Shown: positions 9,396-18,941 of the stretch, in pieces | How the letters are laid out: each line of letters begins with the position of its first letter | Numbering within the stretch: the first letter of the stretch is position 1 | Assembly: GCA_016707895.1 (NCBI GenBank) | Contig: JADJGV010000034.1 | Span: 806,001 to 870,000, forward strand | Direction: 5' to 3' | Source of the DNA: Myxococcales bacterium | GTDB taxonomy: Bacteria > Myxococcota_A > Polyangia > Haliangiales > Haliangiaceae | DNA length: 64,000 nt | The notes under the pieces: generated by a model | Seen by the model: only the letters and a program-made list of their open reading frames with translations | Database searches by the model: none | What the model was told of the DNA's origin: nothing | Translations under genes and position numbers: made by a program

Positions 9396-9800
9396 CTGAC
9401 CTGGACCGCCCACCCCGCGCGCCGCCGCCCCGATCAGATCGCGCTGATCGTCGCGGTGGCGTTGCTGTCGGCGTGGGCGGTGCTGGTGACGCTCGAGGCC
9501 CCGTGGCTGGCGGCGCTGGCGGTGGTGATGATCGCCGCGGCGGTGGCGCCGTTCTGGCTGCCGACGCGCTACCGGATCGACGACGGCGGCATCGAGGAGC
9601 GGCGCTGGCCGCGGCGCCGGCGGCGCAGCTGGCCCGAGCTGCGGCGGGTCGAGGTCGGGCCGCGCGCGCTGCTGGTGTCGCCGTTCGCGCGGCCGTCGTG
9701 GCTGGATCGCTACCGCGGCATGGTCGTCATGTTCGACGGCGGCGACCGCGCGGCGATCGTCGCCGCGGTGCGAGCCCGGATCGGCGAGGGCGCGGCGTGA
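9396..9800 (+). CDS. Small membrane protein with PH-like cytoplasmic domain
   Basis: The coding frame appears to begin at a rare CTG start at 9396 (LTWTAHPARRRPDQIAL); the first conventional start is GTG 9456, which would cut into the first membrane helix. Two hydrophobic helices (about residues 14-35 and 38-55) are followed by YRIDDGGIEERRWPRRRRRSW and a beta-rich segment ending DGGDRAAIVAAVRARIG, the plan of bacterial PH-like membrane proteins. Its stop overlaps the next start (GTGA). No specific function is known. Confidence 0.6.
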   Translation: MTWTAHPARRRPDQIALIVAVALLSAWAVLVTLEAPWLAALAVVMIAAAVAPFWLPTRYRIDDGGIEERRWPRRRRRSWPELRRVEVGPRALLVSPFARPSWLDRYRGMVVMFDGGDRAAIVAAVRARIGEGAA

Positions 9801-10081
9801 CCGCGGGCGACGCCGCCGAGGCCGCGCTGACCGCCGACGACCGGGCGATGCTCGACGAGCTGGCCGACGCGATCGCCGCGCGCCGGCTGACCTCGGCCGC
9901 GATCTTCTTCCTCGAGTCGATCCAGCCGCTGGGCTACCTGGGCAGCCAGCTGATGCTGGGGCTGCGGCCGCTGGTGTCGATCGTCTGGCCGTCGCCGGTG
10001 CGCTGGGACCAGGTGCAGCGGGTGCTCGAGCAGCGCGGCGCGATCGAGGCGCTGCTGCGCCGGCTCGAGGCCCGGGCCTAG
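9797..10081 (+). CDS. Conserved small hypothetical protein, GlmL-neighbour
   Basis: 94 residues from GTG 9797, overlapping the previous stop by 3 nt. It is helical, with ADAIAARRLTSAAIFFLESI, then a hydrophobic PLGYLGSQLMLGLRPLVSIV segment and an ending VQRVLEQRGAIEALLRRLEA. Small proteins of this type (FFLE motif plus amphipathic helices) occur in other bacteria, from memory, and probably associate with the membrane. The gene lies 23 bp before the GlmL-like gene. No function is assigned. Confidence 0.65.
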   Translation: MTAGDAAEAALTADDRAMLDELADAIAARRLTSAAIFFLESIQPLGYLGSQLMLGLRPLVSIVWPSPVRWDQVQRVLEQRGAIEALLRRLEARA

Positions 10082-10104
10082 GCCCCGTGATACAACGGCC
10101 GGCG

Positions 10105-11946
10105 ATGTCCGCGCACCCGCACGCCGCGCCCGCGATCGATCCGGCGGCGATCCGCTCGGTGATCGCGACCGACTGCGGGTCGACCACCACCAAGGCGATC
10201 CTGATCGAGCGGAACGCCGCCGGCGAGTACCGGCTGACCGCGCGCGGCGAGGCGCCGACCACGGTCGAGGCGCCGGTCGAGGACGTCACCCGCGGCGTGC
10301 TCAACGCGGTGCGCGAGATCCAGGAGCTGCGCGGCCGGCAGTTCCTGTCCGACGGCAGCGCCGCCCACCCCCACGGCGCCGACGGGCCGATGATCCTGCG
10401 CCCCGAGCAGGACGGCGTCGGCACCGACCTCTACATCTCGACCAGCTCGGCCGGCGGCGGCCTGCAGATGATGGTGGCCGGCGTGGTCAAGAACATGACC
10501 GCCGAGAGCGCCACCCGGGCCGCGCTGGGCGCCGGCGCGATCGTCATGGACGCGATCGCGGTCAACGACAGCCGCCTGCCGCACGAGAAGATCGAGCGCA
10601 TCCGGCAGCTCCGCCCCGACATGATCCTGCTGGCGGGCGGCACCGACGGCGGCACCCGCAAGCACGTCGTCGCGCTGGCCGAGCTGTTGCGCGCGGCCCA
10701 GCCCCGGCCGCGGCTGGGCGCCGGCTTCGACCTGCCGGTGATCTACGCCGGCAACCGGATGGTGCGCGGCGACGTGCGAGCCATCCTCGACGGCCGGGTC
10801 GCGCTGCAGTTCGTCGACAACCTGCGGCCGACGCTCGAGACCGAGCACCTCGCGCCGGCCCGCGACGCGATCCACGACGTGTTCATGGACCACGTCATGG
10901 CCCAGGCCCCGGGCTACGGCAAGCTGATGAGCTGGGCCGACGCGCCGATCATGCCGACGCCGGGCGCGATGGGGCTGATCATCCAGGCGCTGGCGGCGCG
11001 GGACCAGGTCAACGTCGTCGGCGTCGACATCGGCGGCGCCACCACCGACGTGTTCAGCGTCTTCGACGGCACCTTCAACCGCACGGTCTCGGCCAACCTC
11101 GGCATGTCGTACTCGGTGTCCAACGTGCTGGCCGAGGCCGGGCTGGCGTCGATCCAGCGCTGGGTGCCGTTCCCGCTCGATCCCGCCGAGCTGCGCGATC
11201 GCATCGGCGGCAAGATGATCCGCCCGACGACGATCCCCGAGACGCTCGAGGAGCTGAAGATCGAGCAGGCGATCGCCCGCGAGGCGCTGCGGCTGTCGTT
11301 CATCCAGCACCGCACGTTCGCGGTGAAGCTGCACGGCGCGCAACAGGCGCGGTCGATCGCCGACGCCTTCGCGCAGGGCGGCTCGGACTCGCTGGTCGAC
11401 CTGATGAAGCTCGATCTCCTGGTCGGCTCGGGCGGCGTGCTCAGCCACGCGCCGCGCCGCGCGCAGTCGATGCTGATGATGATCGACGCGTTCCTGGTCG
11501 AGGGCGTCACCGAGATCGCGGTCGACTCGATCTTCATGATGCCGCACCTGGGCGTGCTGTCGACGATCCACCCGGCGGCGGCCACCGAGGTGTTCGAGAA
11601 GGACTGCCTGGTCCGCCTGGGCACCTGCGTCGCCACCGTCGGCGCGCCCAAGCACGGCCCGGCGCTGACCGTCGAGCTGCGCCTGCCGGGCGGCAGCACC
11701 CAGAAGCTCGAGCTGGCCGCCGGCGCGCTCGAGCTGGTGCGGCTGGCCGACGGCGAGTACGCCGAGGCCACGCTGACCCCGGCCCGGGGCGTCGACGTCG
11801 GCGCCGGCCCCGGCGAGCGGCTCGAGCGCCGGCTGCGCGGCGGCCAGGTCGGGCTGGTGTTCGACGCCCGCGGCCGCCGGCCGCTCGACGTCGTCGGCGA
11901 TCACGCGGCCGAATGGGCCCAGGCCATGGCCTTGTACCCGAGCTGA
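10105..11946 (+). CDS. GlmL/MutL-family actin-fold ATPase
   Basis: 613 residues from ATG 10105; a GTG at 10087 would add six residues. The phosphate-1 motif DCGSTTTKAIL (near residue 25), the connecting GVDIGGATTDVFSVF segment and the GSGGVLSH motif place it in the ASKHA superfamily, glutamate mutase L type. In clostridia GlmL partners the B12-dependent glutamate mutase, but no mutase subunit (mutS/mutE) is present here. Instead it heads a block of membrane-protein genes. The GGGLQMMVAGVVKNMTAESATRAALGAGAI stretch is a strong family hallmark, quoted by position about residues 118-147. An ATP-driven accessory role for the membrane block is inference. Confidence 0.85.
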   Translation: MSAHPHAAPAIDPAAIRSVIATDCGSTTTKAILIERNAAGEYRLTARGEAPTTVEAPVEDVTRGVLNAVREIQELRGRQFLSDGSAAHPHGADGPMILRPEQDGVGTDLYISTSSAGGGLQMMVAGVVKNMTAESATRAALGAGAIVMDAIAVNDSRLPHEKIERIRQLRPDMILLAGGTDGGTRKHVVALAELLRAAQPRPRLGAGFDLPVIYAGNRMVRGDVRAILDGRVALQFVDNLRPTLETEHLAPARDAIHDVFMDHVMAQAPGYGKLMSWADAPIMPTPGAMGLIIQALAARDQVNVVGVDIGGATTDVFSVFDGTFNRTVSANLGMSYSVSNVLAEAGLASIQRWVPFPLDPAELRDRIGGKMIRPTTIPETLEELKIEQAIAREALRLSFIQHRTFAVKLHGAQQARSIADAFAQGGSDSLVDLMKLDLLVGSGGVLSHAPRRAQSMLMMIDAFLVEGVTEIAVDSIFMMPHLGVLSTIHPAAATEVFEKDCLVRLGTCVATVGAPKHGPALTVELRLPGGSTQKLELAAGALELVRLADGEYAEATLTPARGVDVGAGPGERLERRLRGGQVGLVFDARGRRPLDVVGDHAAEWAQAMALYPS

Positions 11947-11967
11947 TTCGCTATCTTCCTCCGACCC

Positions 11968-13089
11968 ATGGGCGACGCCTACACCCCCGGCCTGACCGTC
12001 ACGCGGCGCACCCGCGTGCGCAAGCCGCGGCGGCTGCCGATGCCGGGGAAGGTGCTGCGCAAGGTCGGTGATCGCGTCACGTCGCAGGACGTCGTCGCCC
12101 GCACCGAGCTGCCGGGCAAGGTCCACCTGCTCAACCTGGCCAACGCGCTGGGCGCGCTGCCCGACGAGCTGGCCGCCAAGCTGCTGGTGCAGCCGGGCGG
12201 CGCGGTGACCAAGGGCGCGCCGCTGGCCCGGAGCGCCAGCTTCTTCGGCCTGTTCAAGCACACCGTCGCGTCGCCGATCACCGGCACGCTCGAGTCGGTG
12301 TCGGCGGTGACCGGCCAGGCGGTGCTGCGCGAGCCGCCGGTGCCGGTCGAGGTGCGGGCCTACGTCGACGGCGAGGTGGTCGAGCTCCTCGGCGACGAGG
12401 GCGTCGTCGTCGAGACCGAGGCGGCGTTGATCCAGGGCATCTTCGGCCTGGCCGGCGAGGTCCACGCGCCGATCGCGATGGTCGCCACGAGCTGCGACCA
12501 GCCGCTGACCGCGGCCGACGTCACCGCCGCGCACCAGGGCAAGGTGATCGTCGGCGGGGCCCGGGTGTCGCTCGCGGCGATGCGGAAGGCGATGGACCTC
12601 GGCGTCGCGGCGATCGTCAGCGGTGGCTTCGCCTACCAGGACGTGCGCGAGCTGCTCGGCTACGACGTCGGCGTCGCGGTCACCGGCACCGAGGACCTGC
12701 CGACGACCTTGGTCGTGACCGAGGGTTTCGGCGACATCGCGATGGCCAAGGCGACGTTCGCGCTGTTGCAGTCGTTCGACGGCCGGCCCGCGTCGGTGTG
12801 CGGCGCCACCCAGATCCGCGCCGGCGTGATCCGCCCCGAGGTGGTCATCCCGGTCGGCGCCGACGCCGCCGCGGCCGACGAGGTCGCGCCGCCGGCCGGG
12901 CTGGCGGTGGGCGCGCCGGTGCGCTGCATCCGCGCGCCGTACTTCGGCAAGCTGGGGACGATCAGCGCGCTGCCGACCGCGCTGCACACGCTGCCGTCGG
13001 AGACCAAGGTGCGGGTGGTCGAGGTGGCGCTGGCCGGCGGCGAGGTGGTCACGGTGCCGCGCGCCAACGTCGAGGTGATCGAGCGATGA
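11968..13089 (+). CDS. KOW-motif protein with barrel-sandwich-like N-terminus
   Basis: 373 residues. The N-terminal 120 residues contain PGKVLRKVGDRV, ELPGKVHLL and VASPITGTLESVSAVTGQA, which resemble swapped-hairpin or lipoyl-like beta domains but lack an obvious modified Lys. The middle (residues 140-290) is alpha/beta with Gly-rich turns. The C-terminus (VGAPVRCIRAPYFGKLGTIS) is a KOW-like beta-barrel. It starts 21 bp after the GlmL-like gene and overlaps the next start by 4 nt (ATGA). Proteins of this kind are, as I recall, found beside GlmL-like genes in other bacteria. Function unknown. Confidence 0.65.
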   Translation: MGDAYTPGLTVTRRTRVRKPRRLPMPGKVLRKVGDRVTSQDVVARTELPGKVHLLNLANALGALPDELAAKLLVQPGGAVTKGAPLARSASFFGLFKHTVASPITGTLESVSAVTGQAVLREPPVPVEVRAYVDGEVVELLGDEGVVVETEAALIQGIFGLAGEVHAPIAMVATSCDQPLTAADVTAAHQGKVIVGGARVSLAAMRKAMDLGVAAIVSGGFAYQDVRELLGYDVGVAVTGTEDLPTTLVVTEGFGDIAMAKATFALLQSFDGRPASVCGATQIRAGVIRPEVVIPVGADAAAADEVAPPAGLAVGAPVRCIRAPYFGKLGTISALPTALHTLPSETKVRVVEVALAGGEVVTVPRANVEVIER

Positions 13090-14528
13090 GGGCGCTGATC
13101 GTCGGGCCGCTCGTCGCGCTCGCGCTCGGGCTCGCCACCGCCGCGGCGGCGCAGCCGAGCCTGACGCCGTTCCCCGACGAGCCGCCGCCGGCGCACGCCG
13201 GGCCGCGGCCGGCGCCGACCGATCCGAACCAGCCGACCCCGCCGGGCCCGCCGGCCCCGCCGCCGCTGACGCCGATCGAGCCGCCGCCGCCGGTGCGGCC
13301 GCCGCCGGTCGAGGCGGTGGTGCCGGGCGTGACCGACCTCGAGGTCGTGGCGCCGGACAACGACGACGGCCGCCACCTGCGCGTGACCTTCAGGCGCGCG
13401 CCCGACGTCGCCGACGACGTCGTCACCGCGGTGTTCCGCCGGCCCCACGGCGCGGTCGGCGCGCCGCCGGTGTACCCGACGCTCCTGGCGCCAGCCGCCG
13501 GGACCGCGCCGCGCACCTGGGATCCCACCTTCGCCGGCGCGCCCGATGTCGCGGTCGGCGCGCCGGCCACCGGCGACGCGGTCGGCCCGTGGACGCTGAC
13601 CGCGCTGCTCGAGGGCGGCGAGGACGTCGTCGTCGACGAGGTGCCCCCGGGCGGCACCTACGAGTACGTCGTGGCCGAGCTGCGCCGCGGCCCCGGCAAG
13701 GCGGTCGTGGCCAGCTCGGTCGGCGCGGCGATCGGCCCGCGCACGCCCGCGGCCGCGGTGTTCAACACCGACCGGGTCGGCTACCTCGGCATCGTGCTCT
13801 TGATCGCCGGGCTGATCGGCTACTACGTGCGCGCGGCCAAGGGCCGCAAGCAGGACCTGTACGTGCGGCGGCTGCCCGGCGTCGACGCGATCGAGGACTC
13901 GATCGGCCGCTCGACCGAGATGGGCCGGCCGGTGCTCTACGTGACCGGCCTCGAGGACATCCAGAACATCCAGACCATCGCGTCGCTGCTCATCCTCGGC
14001 CACGTCGCCGAAAAGACCGCGCAGTACGACACCGACCTCACCGTCGCCAACTACTACCCGCTGACGATGGTGGTGGCCGAGGAGGTCGTGCGCCAGGGCT
14101 ACGCCAACGCGGGCCGGGTCGACGCCCACCGCCCCGAGCGCTGCCTGTTCATCACCGCCGAGCAGTTCGCGTTCGCCGCCGGCGTCAGCGGCATCATCCT
14201 GCGCGACCGGCCGGCCACCAACATCTACTTCGGCACGTTCTACGGCGAGTCGCTGCTCCTGGCCGAGACCGGCTTCCTCACCGGCGCGGTGCAGATCGCC
14301 GGCACCGCCGAGCTGACCCAGCTGCCGTTCTTCATCACCGCCTGCGACTACACGCTGATCGGCGAGGAGCTGTACGCGGCGTCGGCGTACCTGACCAAGG
14401 AGCCCACCTTGCTCGCCAACCTCAAGGCGGCCGACGCGTTCAAGATCCTGGCGATGCTGTTCATCGTCGTCGGCGTGACGCTGGCGACGATGGGCGTGTT
14501 CGACCTGGGCCCGGCGGTGTTCAAGTGA
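13086..14528 (+). CDS. DUF6754-like membrane protein
   Basis: 480 residues. A signal peptide (LALGLATAAAAQ) is followed by a Pro-rich stretch (residues 25-80), a fibronectin-like beta region (to about 215), a transmembrane helix (VGYLGIVLLIAGLIGYYV, near 235) and a large cytoplasmic region with VLYVTGLEDIQNIQTIASL, then a last helix near the C-terminus (ILAMLFIVVGVTLATMGVF). The cytoplasmic part matches my memory of DUF6754. The N-terminal ATG overlaps the previous stop. The topology suggests a sensor or coupling protein with a periplasmic Ig-like domain. Role unknown. Confidence 0.7.
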   Translation: MRALIVGPLVALALGLATAAAAQPSLTPFPDEPPPAHAGPRPAPTDPNQPTPPGPPAPPPLTPIEPPPPVRPPPVEAVVPGVTDLEVVAPDNDDGRHLRVTFRRAPDVADDVVTAVFRRPHGAVGAPPVYPTLLAPAAGTAPRTWDPTFAGAPDVAVGAPATGDAVGPWTLTALLEGGEDVVVDEVPPGGTYEYVVAELRRGPGKAVVASSVGAAIGPRTPAAAVFNTDRVGYLGIVLLIAGLIGYYVRAAKGRKQDLYVRRLPGVDAIEDSIGRSTEMGRPVLYVTGLEDIQNIQTIASLLILGHVAEKTAQYDTDLTVANYYPLTMVVAEEVVRQGYANAGRVDAHRPERCLFITAEQFAFAAGVSGIILRDRPATNIYFGTFYGESLLLAETGFLTGAVQIAGTAELTQLPFFITACDYTLIGEELYAASAYLTKEPTLLANLKAADAFKILAMLFIVVGVTLATMGVFDLGPAVFK

Positions 14529-15445
14529 AGAAGACCGTGCCGCTGGTGATCGGGATGATCTTCGGCGCGTTCGCGCTGGCCGAGTTCTACATCCCGCACC
14601 ACCAAGTGGGCGCGCTGTCCAACGAGTTCCGCTCGTGGGCCGCGATCCTGTCGGCGGCGGCGTTCATCATCGGCGGCGTCAACATCCTGCAGGTGACGTG
14701 GCCCAAGATCCGCCGGCGCGAGCCGGACTGGGGCTACAAGGTGGTGCTGCTGGGGGCGGCGGCGGTGATGCTGGTGGTCGGCCTGCCGTGGCACAAGCTG
14801 GGCGATCCGCCGAGCCGTCCCACCGTGACGTTCGGGCCGAGCCTGCCGCCGTCGGCGCCCGGCGAGCGACCGCCCGCGGCCGTCGTGTTCGTGCAGGTGC
14901 CGGCCGACGTGACCTATCAGGTCGGCGCCACCGTCGGCGTCGGCACCGGCGATCCGGAGCCGGTCAGGGTCGCGGCCGGCGAGGTGACGATCAAGCTGTC
15001 GCGGCGGGTCGCCGGCTACCGCCCGCTCGAGACCAAGGTGACCGTGGCGGCCGGCGACACCGTCAACGTCGAGGGCGACCCGCCGATGCTGTGGGGGCGC
15101 GACGGCCGGGTGTTCGTGTGGATCTACGACCACGTCTTCGGCCCGGCCAACGCCACCTTGTTCGCGCTCTTGGCCTTCTTCGTCGCCTCGGCGGCGTTCC
15201 GCGCGTTCCGGGCCCGCAACGCCGAGGCCGCGCTGCTGCTGGGCGCGGCGATCTTCATGATGCTGGGCCGCGCGCCGCTGGGCCGCGCCATCTCCGACGT
15301 GCTGCCCGATCTGGCGCAGTGGCTGCTCGACGTGCCGTCCAACGGCGGCCGCCGCGCGATCATGATGGGGGCGGCGATCGGCGCCATCGCCACCGGCCTG
15401 CGGGTCATCCTCGGGCTCGAGCGCTCGCACCTGGGGAACGACTGA
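14525..15445 (+). CDS. Polytopic membrane protein of the GlmL-DUF6754 operon
   Basis: 306 residues from GTG 14525, overlapping the upstream stop by 4 nt. Helices are near residues 5-22, 38-55, 72-88, then a periplasmic beta region (PAAVVFVQVPADVTYQVG to about 190, PEGA-like in character), and three further helices at the C-terminus. The PEGA-like part could bind cell-wall or surface material; this is inference from pattern only. No family was recognised. Confidence 0.65.
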   Translation: MKKTVPLVIGMIFGAFALAEFYIPHHQVGALSNEFRSWAAILSAAAFIIGGVNILQVTWPKIRRREPDWGYKVVLLGAAAVMLVVGLPWHKLGDPPSRPTVTFGPSLPPSAPGERPPAAVVFVQVPADVTYQVGATVGVGTGDPEPVRVAAGEVTIKLSRRVAGYRPLETKVTVAAGDTVNVEGDPPMLWGRDGRVFVWIYDHVFGPANATLFALLAFFVASAAFRAFRARNAEAALLLGAAIFMMLGRAPLGRAISDVLPDLAQWLLDVPSNGGRRAIMMGAAIGAIATGLRVILGLERSHLGND

Positions 15446-16395
15446 TGGCCGCCGCCCGCGAACACTGGAGCGAGCGCCTGCAGCGCTTCGACCGCCGCTG
15501 GATCTTCCTGGTGATGGCGGTGGCGGTGGTGGTGCCGCTGTTCTGGCCGCTGGGGCTGCCGGCCAAGCCCGACGCGATGACCAAGGCCGCGTACAACGCG
15601 GTCGAGGCGCTGCCGACCTGCGAGCTCACGCCGGGCACCCACCAGCCGGCGCCGGGCTCGCCGCGCTGCCCCCGGGTGTTCATCTCGCTCGACCTGGATC
15701 CGGCGTCGACGCCGGAGATCGAGCCGTTCTATCGCGCGGTGGTGCTGCACCTGAAGCGCAAGCACGCGCAGCTGGTGATCGCGACCACCTGGTACCAGGC
15801 GCCGCCGCTGGTCGAGCGCTACCTGCGCGAGACCATCGACGTCGCGATCGCGCCCGCGGGCACCGACGGGTACGCCGGCGCGCCCGACCGGGCCTACGAG
15901 AAGAACGTCGACTACGTCAACCTCGGCTTCCGCGACGGCAAGGGCGCCATCATCCAGCAGTTCGGCACCGACCTGCGCAGCGCCTTCGACGGCCGCGCCG
16001 ACGACGGCACGCCGCTCGACCGCATCCCGATGATGCAGGGCCTCAACAAGCTGAAGGACTTCGATCTGATCGTGCTGGTCAGCGCCGGCTCGCCGGGCGC
16101 CAAGGAGTACGTGCAGTTCGTCGGCACCCGCGAGAAGCTGCCGATGATCGCCGCGTGCACCGCGGTGTCGACCACCGACCTGGCGCCGTACTTCCAGACC
16201 GGGCAGCTGGTCGGGCTGGTCGGCGGCATGGCCGGCTCGGCCGGCTACGAGGACCTGGTCGGCAAGCCCGGGGCCGGCACCGCCGGCGCCGACGTGCTCA
16301 ACATCGCCAACCTGGTGGTGATCGCGGCGATCATCTTCGGCAACGTGGTGTTCTTCGCCGGGCGCGCCCACCGGCGCCGGGGAGGTCGCCCGTGA
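15445..16395 (+). CDS. Membrane-anchored protein of the GlmL-DUF6754 operon
   Basis: 316 residues. The N-terminal helix (IFLVMAVAVVVPLFWPLGL, near 25) is followed by a long soluble alpha/beta region with PRVFISLDLDPASTPEIEP, VIATTWYQAPPLVERYLRE and DFDLIVLVSAGSPGAKEYV, then a C-terminal helix (ANLVVIAAIIFGNVVFFAG). The soluble part looks Rossmann-like and similar in style to a periplasmic-binding fold. Its ATG shares one base with the preceding TGA. Function is unknown. Confidence 0.65.
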   Translation: MAAAREHWSERLQRFDRRWIFLVMAVAVVVPLFWPLGLPAKPDAMTKAAYNAVEALPTCELTPGTHQPAPGSPRCPRVFISLDLDPASTPEIEPFYRAVVLHLKRKHAQLVIATTWYQAPPLVERYLRETIDVAIAPAGTDGYAGAPDRAYEKNVDYVNLGFRDGKGAIIQQFGTDLRSAFDGRADDGTPLDRIPMMQGLNKLKDFDLIVLVSAGSPGAKEYVQFVGTREKLPMIAACTAVSTTDLAPYFQTGQLVGLVGGMAGSAGYEDLVGKPGAGTAGADVLNIANLVVIAAIIFGNVVFFAGRAHRRRGGRP

Positions 16396-17396
16396 CCGCG
16401 CTGCCGTGGATCGACATCGTCGGCTACTGGGTCGGCATCTTCATCACGTTCTGCTGCCTGTCGTTCCTGTACAAGGACAACCCGTTCTACAAGCTGATCG
16501 AGCACCTCTTCATCGGGGTGTCGGTCGGCTACCTGATCGTCCTGCAGTACGGCGAGAACATCGAGCCCAAGGTGGTCGACGCGATCTTCGGCGGCGGCGT
16601 CCACGGCGCGTGGCTGCTGCTGCGCGTGGTCGCGCTGGTGCTGGTGGTGATGATGTTCGCCAAGGTGCTGCAGCCGCGCTGGGCGTGGCTGGGCCGCTAC
16701 CCGCTGGCGTTCGTCGTCGCGTTCTACGCCGGCCTGCAGGTCAACGCGGTCGCGCAGTCCGAGCTGGGCGAGCAGATCAAGTTCTCGGCGGGCTCGATCG
16801 ACGCGCCCAAGGTCGACCTCAACCACGCCGAGCCCGAGGCGCTGACCGCGCTGCCGGGCAGCTCGCCGGCGGTCGCCAAGAAGTGGCTCGCCGAGCGCGC
16901 CCAGCGGCCGTTCGCCAGCCTCGACGACGCCGCCACCCGGCCCAGCCTGACGCCGCTCGAGCGCGGCGACCTGGCGGCGGCCCGCGGCTCGCTGGTCGGC
17001 CTGGACGCCAAGGCCGCGGTCGAGGCCGGGCACCACGACGGCTTCGGCATCGTCTCGAACCTGTTGCTCCTGGCCGGCCTCTTGGCGTCGCTGGTGTACT
17101 TCTACTTCTCGGTCGCCCACCGCGGCCCGATCGGCGGCATCTCGCGGTTCGGCGTGTGGACGCTGATGATCGGCTTCGGCGCCAGCTTCGGCCTGACCGT
17201 CCAGGGGCGCATCTCGCTGGCCATCGGCCGCGCCTACGACGTGCTGGGGCGCACGCTGGCGCCGCAGGACGCCGCCCGGGTCCACGGCCCGCTGGTGTCG
17301 CTGGTGTCGATCGGACTCATCACCGCCGGCATCGTGATCTGGGAGCGGCGGAACCGGGATCGTGGTGACGGACCTGGCGCCGACGGCCAGAGCTGA
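16392..17396 (+). CDS. Polytopic membrane protein with ComEA-like helix-hairpin-helix insert
   Basis: 334 residues from GTG 16392 (GTGA overlap). Three or four helices precede residue 120 and three follow 215. Between them lies KVDLNHAEPEALTALPG, SPAVAKKWLAERAQ and PFASLDDAATRP, which reproduces the order of the ComEA/HhH unit (xLNxAxxxxLxxLPG...A..I...R...F.....L). HhH units usually bind DNA or act as protein-protein hinges. Finding one inside a membrane protein is unusual, see findings. It is the last gene of the tightly overlapped block; a permease gene follows after 15 bp. Confidence 0.65.
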   Translation: MTALPWIDIVGYWVGIFITFCCLSFLYKDNPFYKLIEHLFIGVSVGYLIVLQYGENIEPKVVDAIFGGGVHGAWLLLRVVALVLVVMMFAKVLQPRWAWLGRYPLAFVVAFYAGLQVNAVAQSELGEQIKFSAGSIDAPKVDLNHAEPEALTALPGSSPAVAKKWLAERAQRPFASLDDAATRPSLTPLERGDLAAARGSLVGLDAKAAVEAGHHDGFGIVSNLLLLAGLLASLVYFYFSVAHRGPIGGISRFGVWTLMIGFGASFGLTVQGRISLAIGRAYDVLGRTLAPQDAARVHGPLVSLVSIGLITAGIVIWERRNRDRGDGPGADGQS

Positions 17397-17411
17397 TAGG
17401 TTCCACGGCGC

Positions 17412-18809
<1,398 letters not shown>

Positions 18810-18811
18810 CT

Positions 18812-18882
18812 GGGAAGGTTTGTCGACAAACCTTCCCCCGCGGGGTCATGCCCCCGCGGGGCCCCCATCCGATACGCGAGAG
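18812..18882 (-). repeat. Dispersed two-hairpin repeat, copy B (likely also a terminator)
   Basis: On the minus strand: CTCTCGCG box (18875-18882), hairpin 1 (CCCCGCGGGG twice, 18836-18861) and hairpin 2, a 26-bp perfect palindrome GGGAAGGTTTG-TCGA-CAAACCTTCCC (18812-18837). It lies between two convergent genes, where it could stop transcription from either side. Confidence 0.8.
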
Positions 18883-18892
18883 CGTTCAGCGT

Positions 18893-18929
18893 GGGTTGGG
18901 GGGGGCGCGTGGGCGCGCGGCCCCCACCC
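18893..18929 (-). terminator. GC-rich hairpin after the kinase-ATPase gene
   Basis: A G-run arm GGGTTGGGGGGGGCGCG and a C-run arm CGCGCGGCCCCCACCC can form a long stem 12 bp beyond the kinase stop codon. No U-tract follows, so the terminator role is an inference from position. Confidence 0.4.
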
Positions 18930-18941
18930 GAAACGCGTCGG

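Noticed and set aside
10105..11946. Reading the GlmL-like gene as proof of glutamate mutase metabolism
   Set aside because: No mutase S or E subunit is in the window and the neighbours are membrane proteins.
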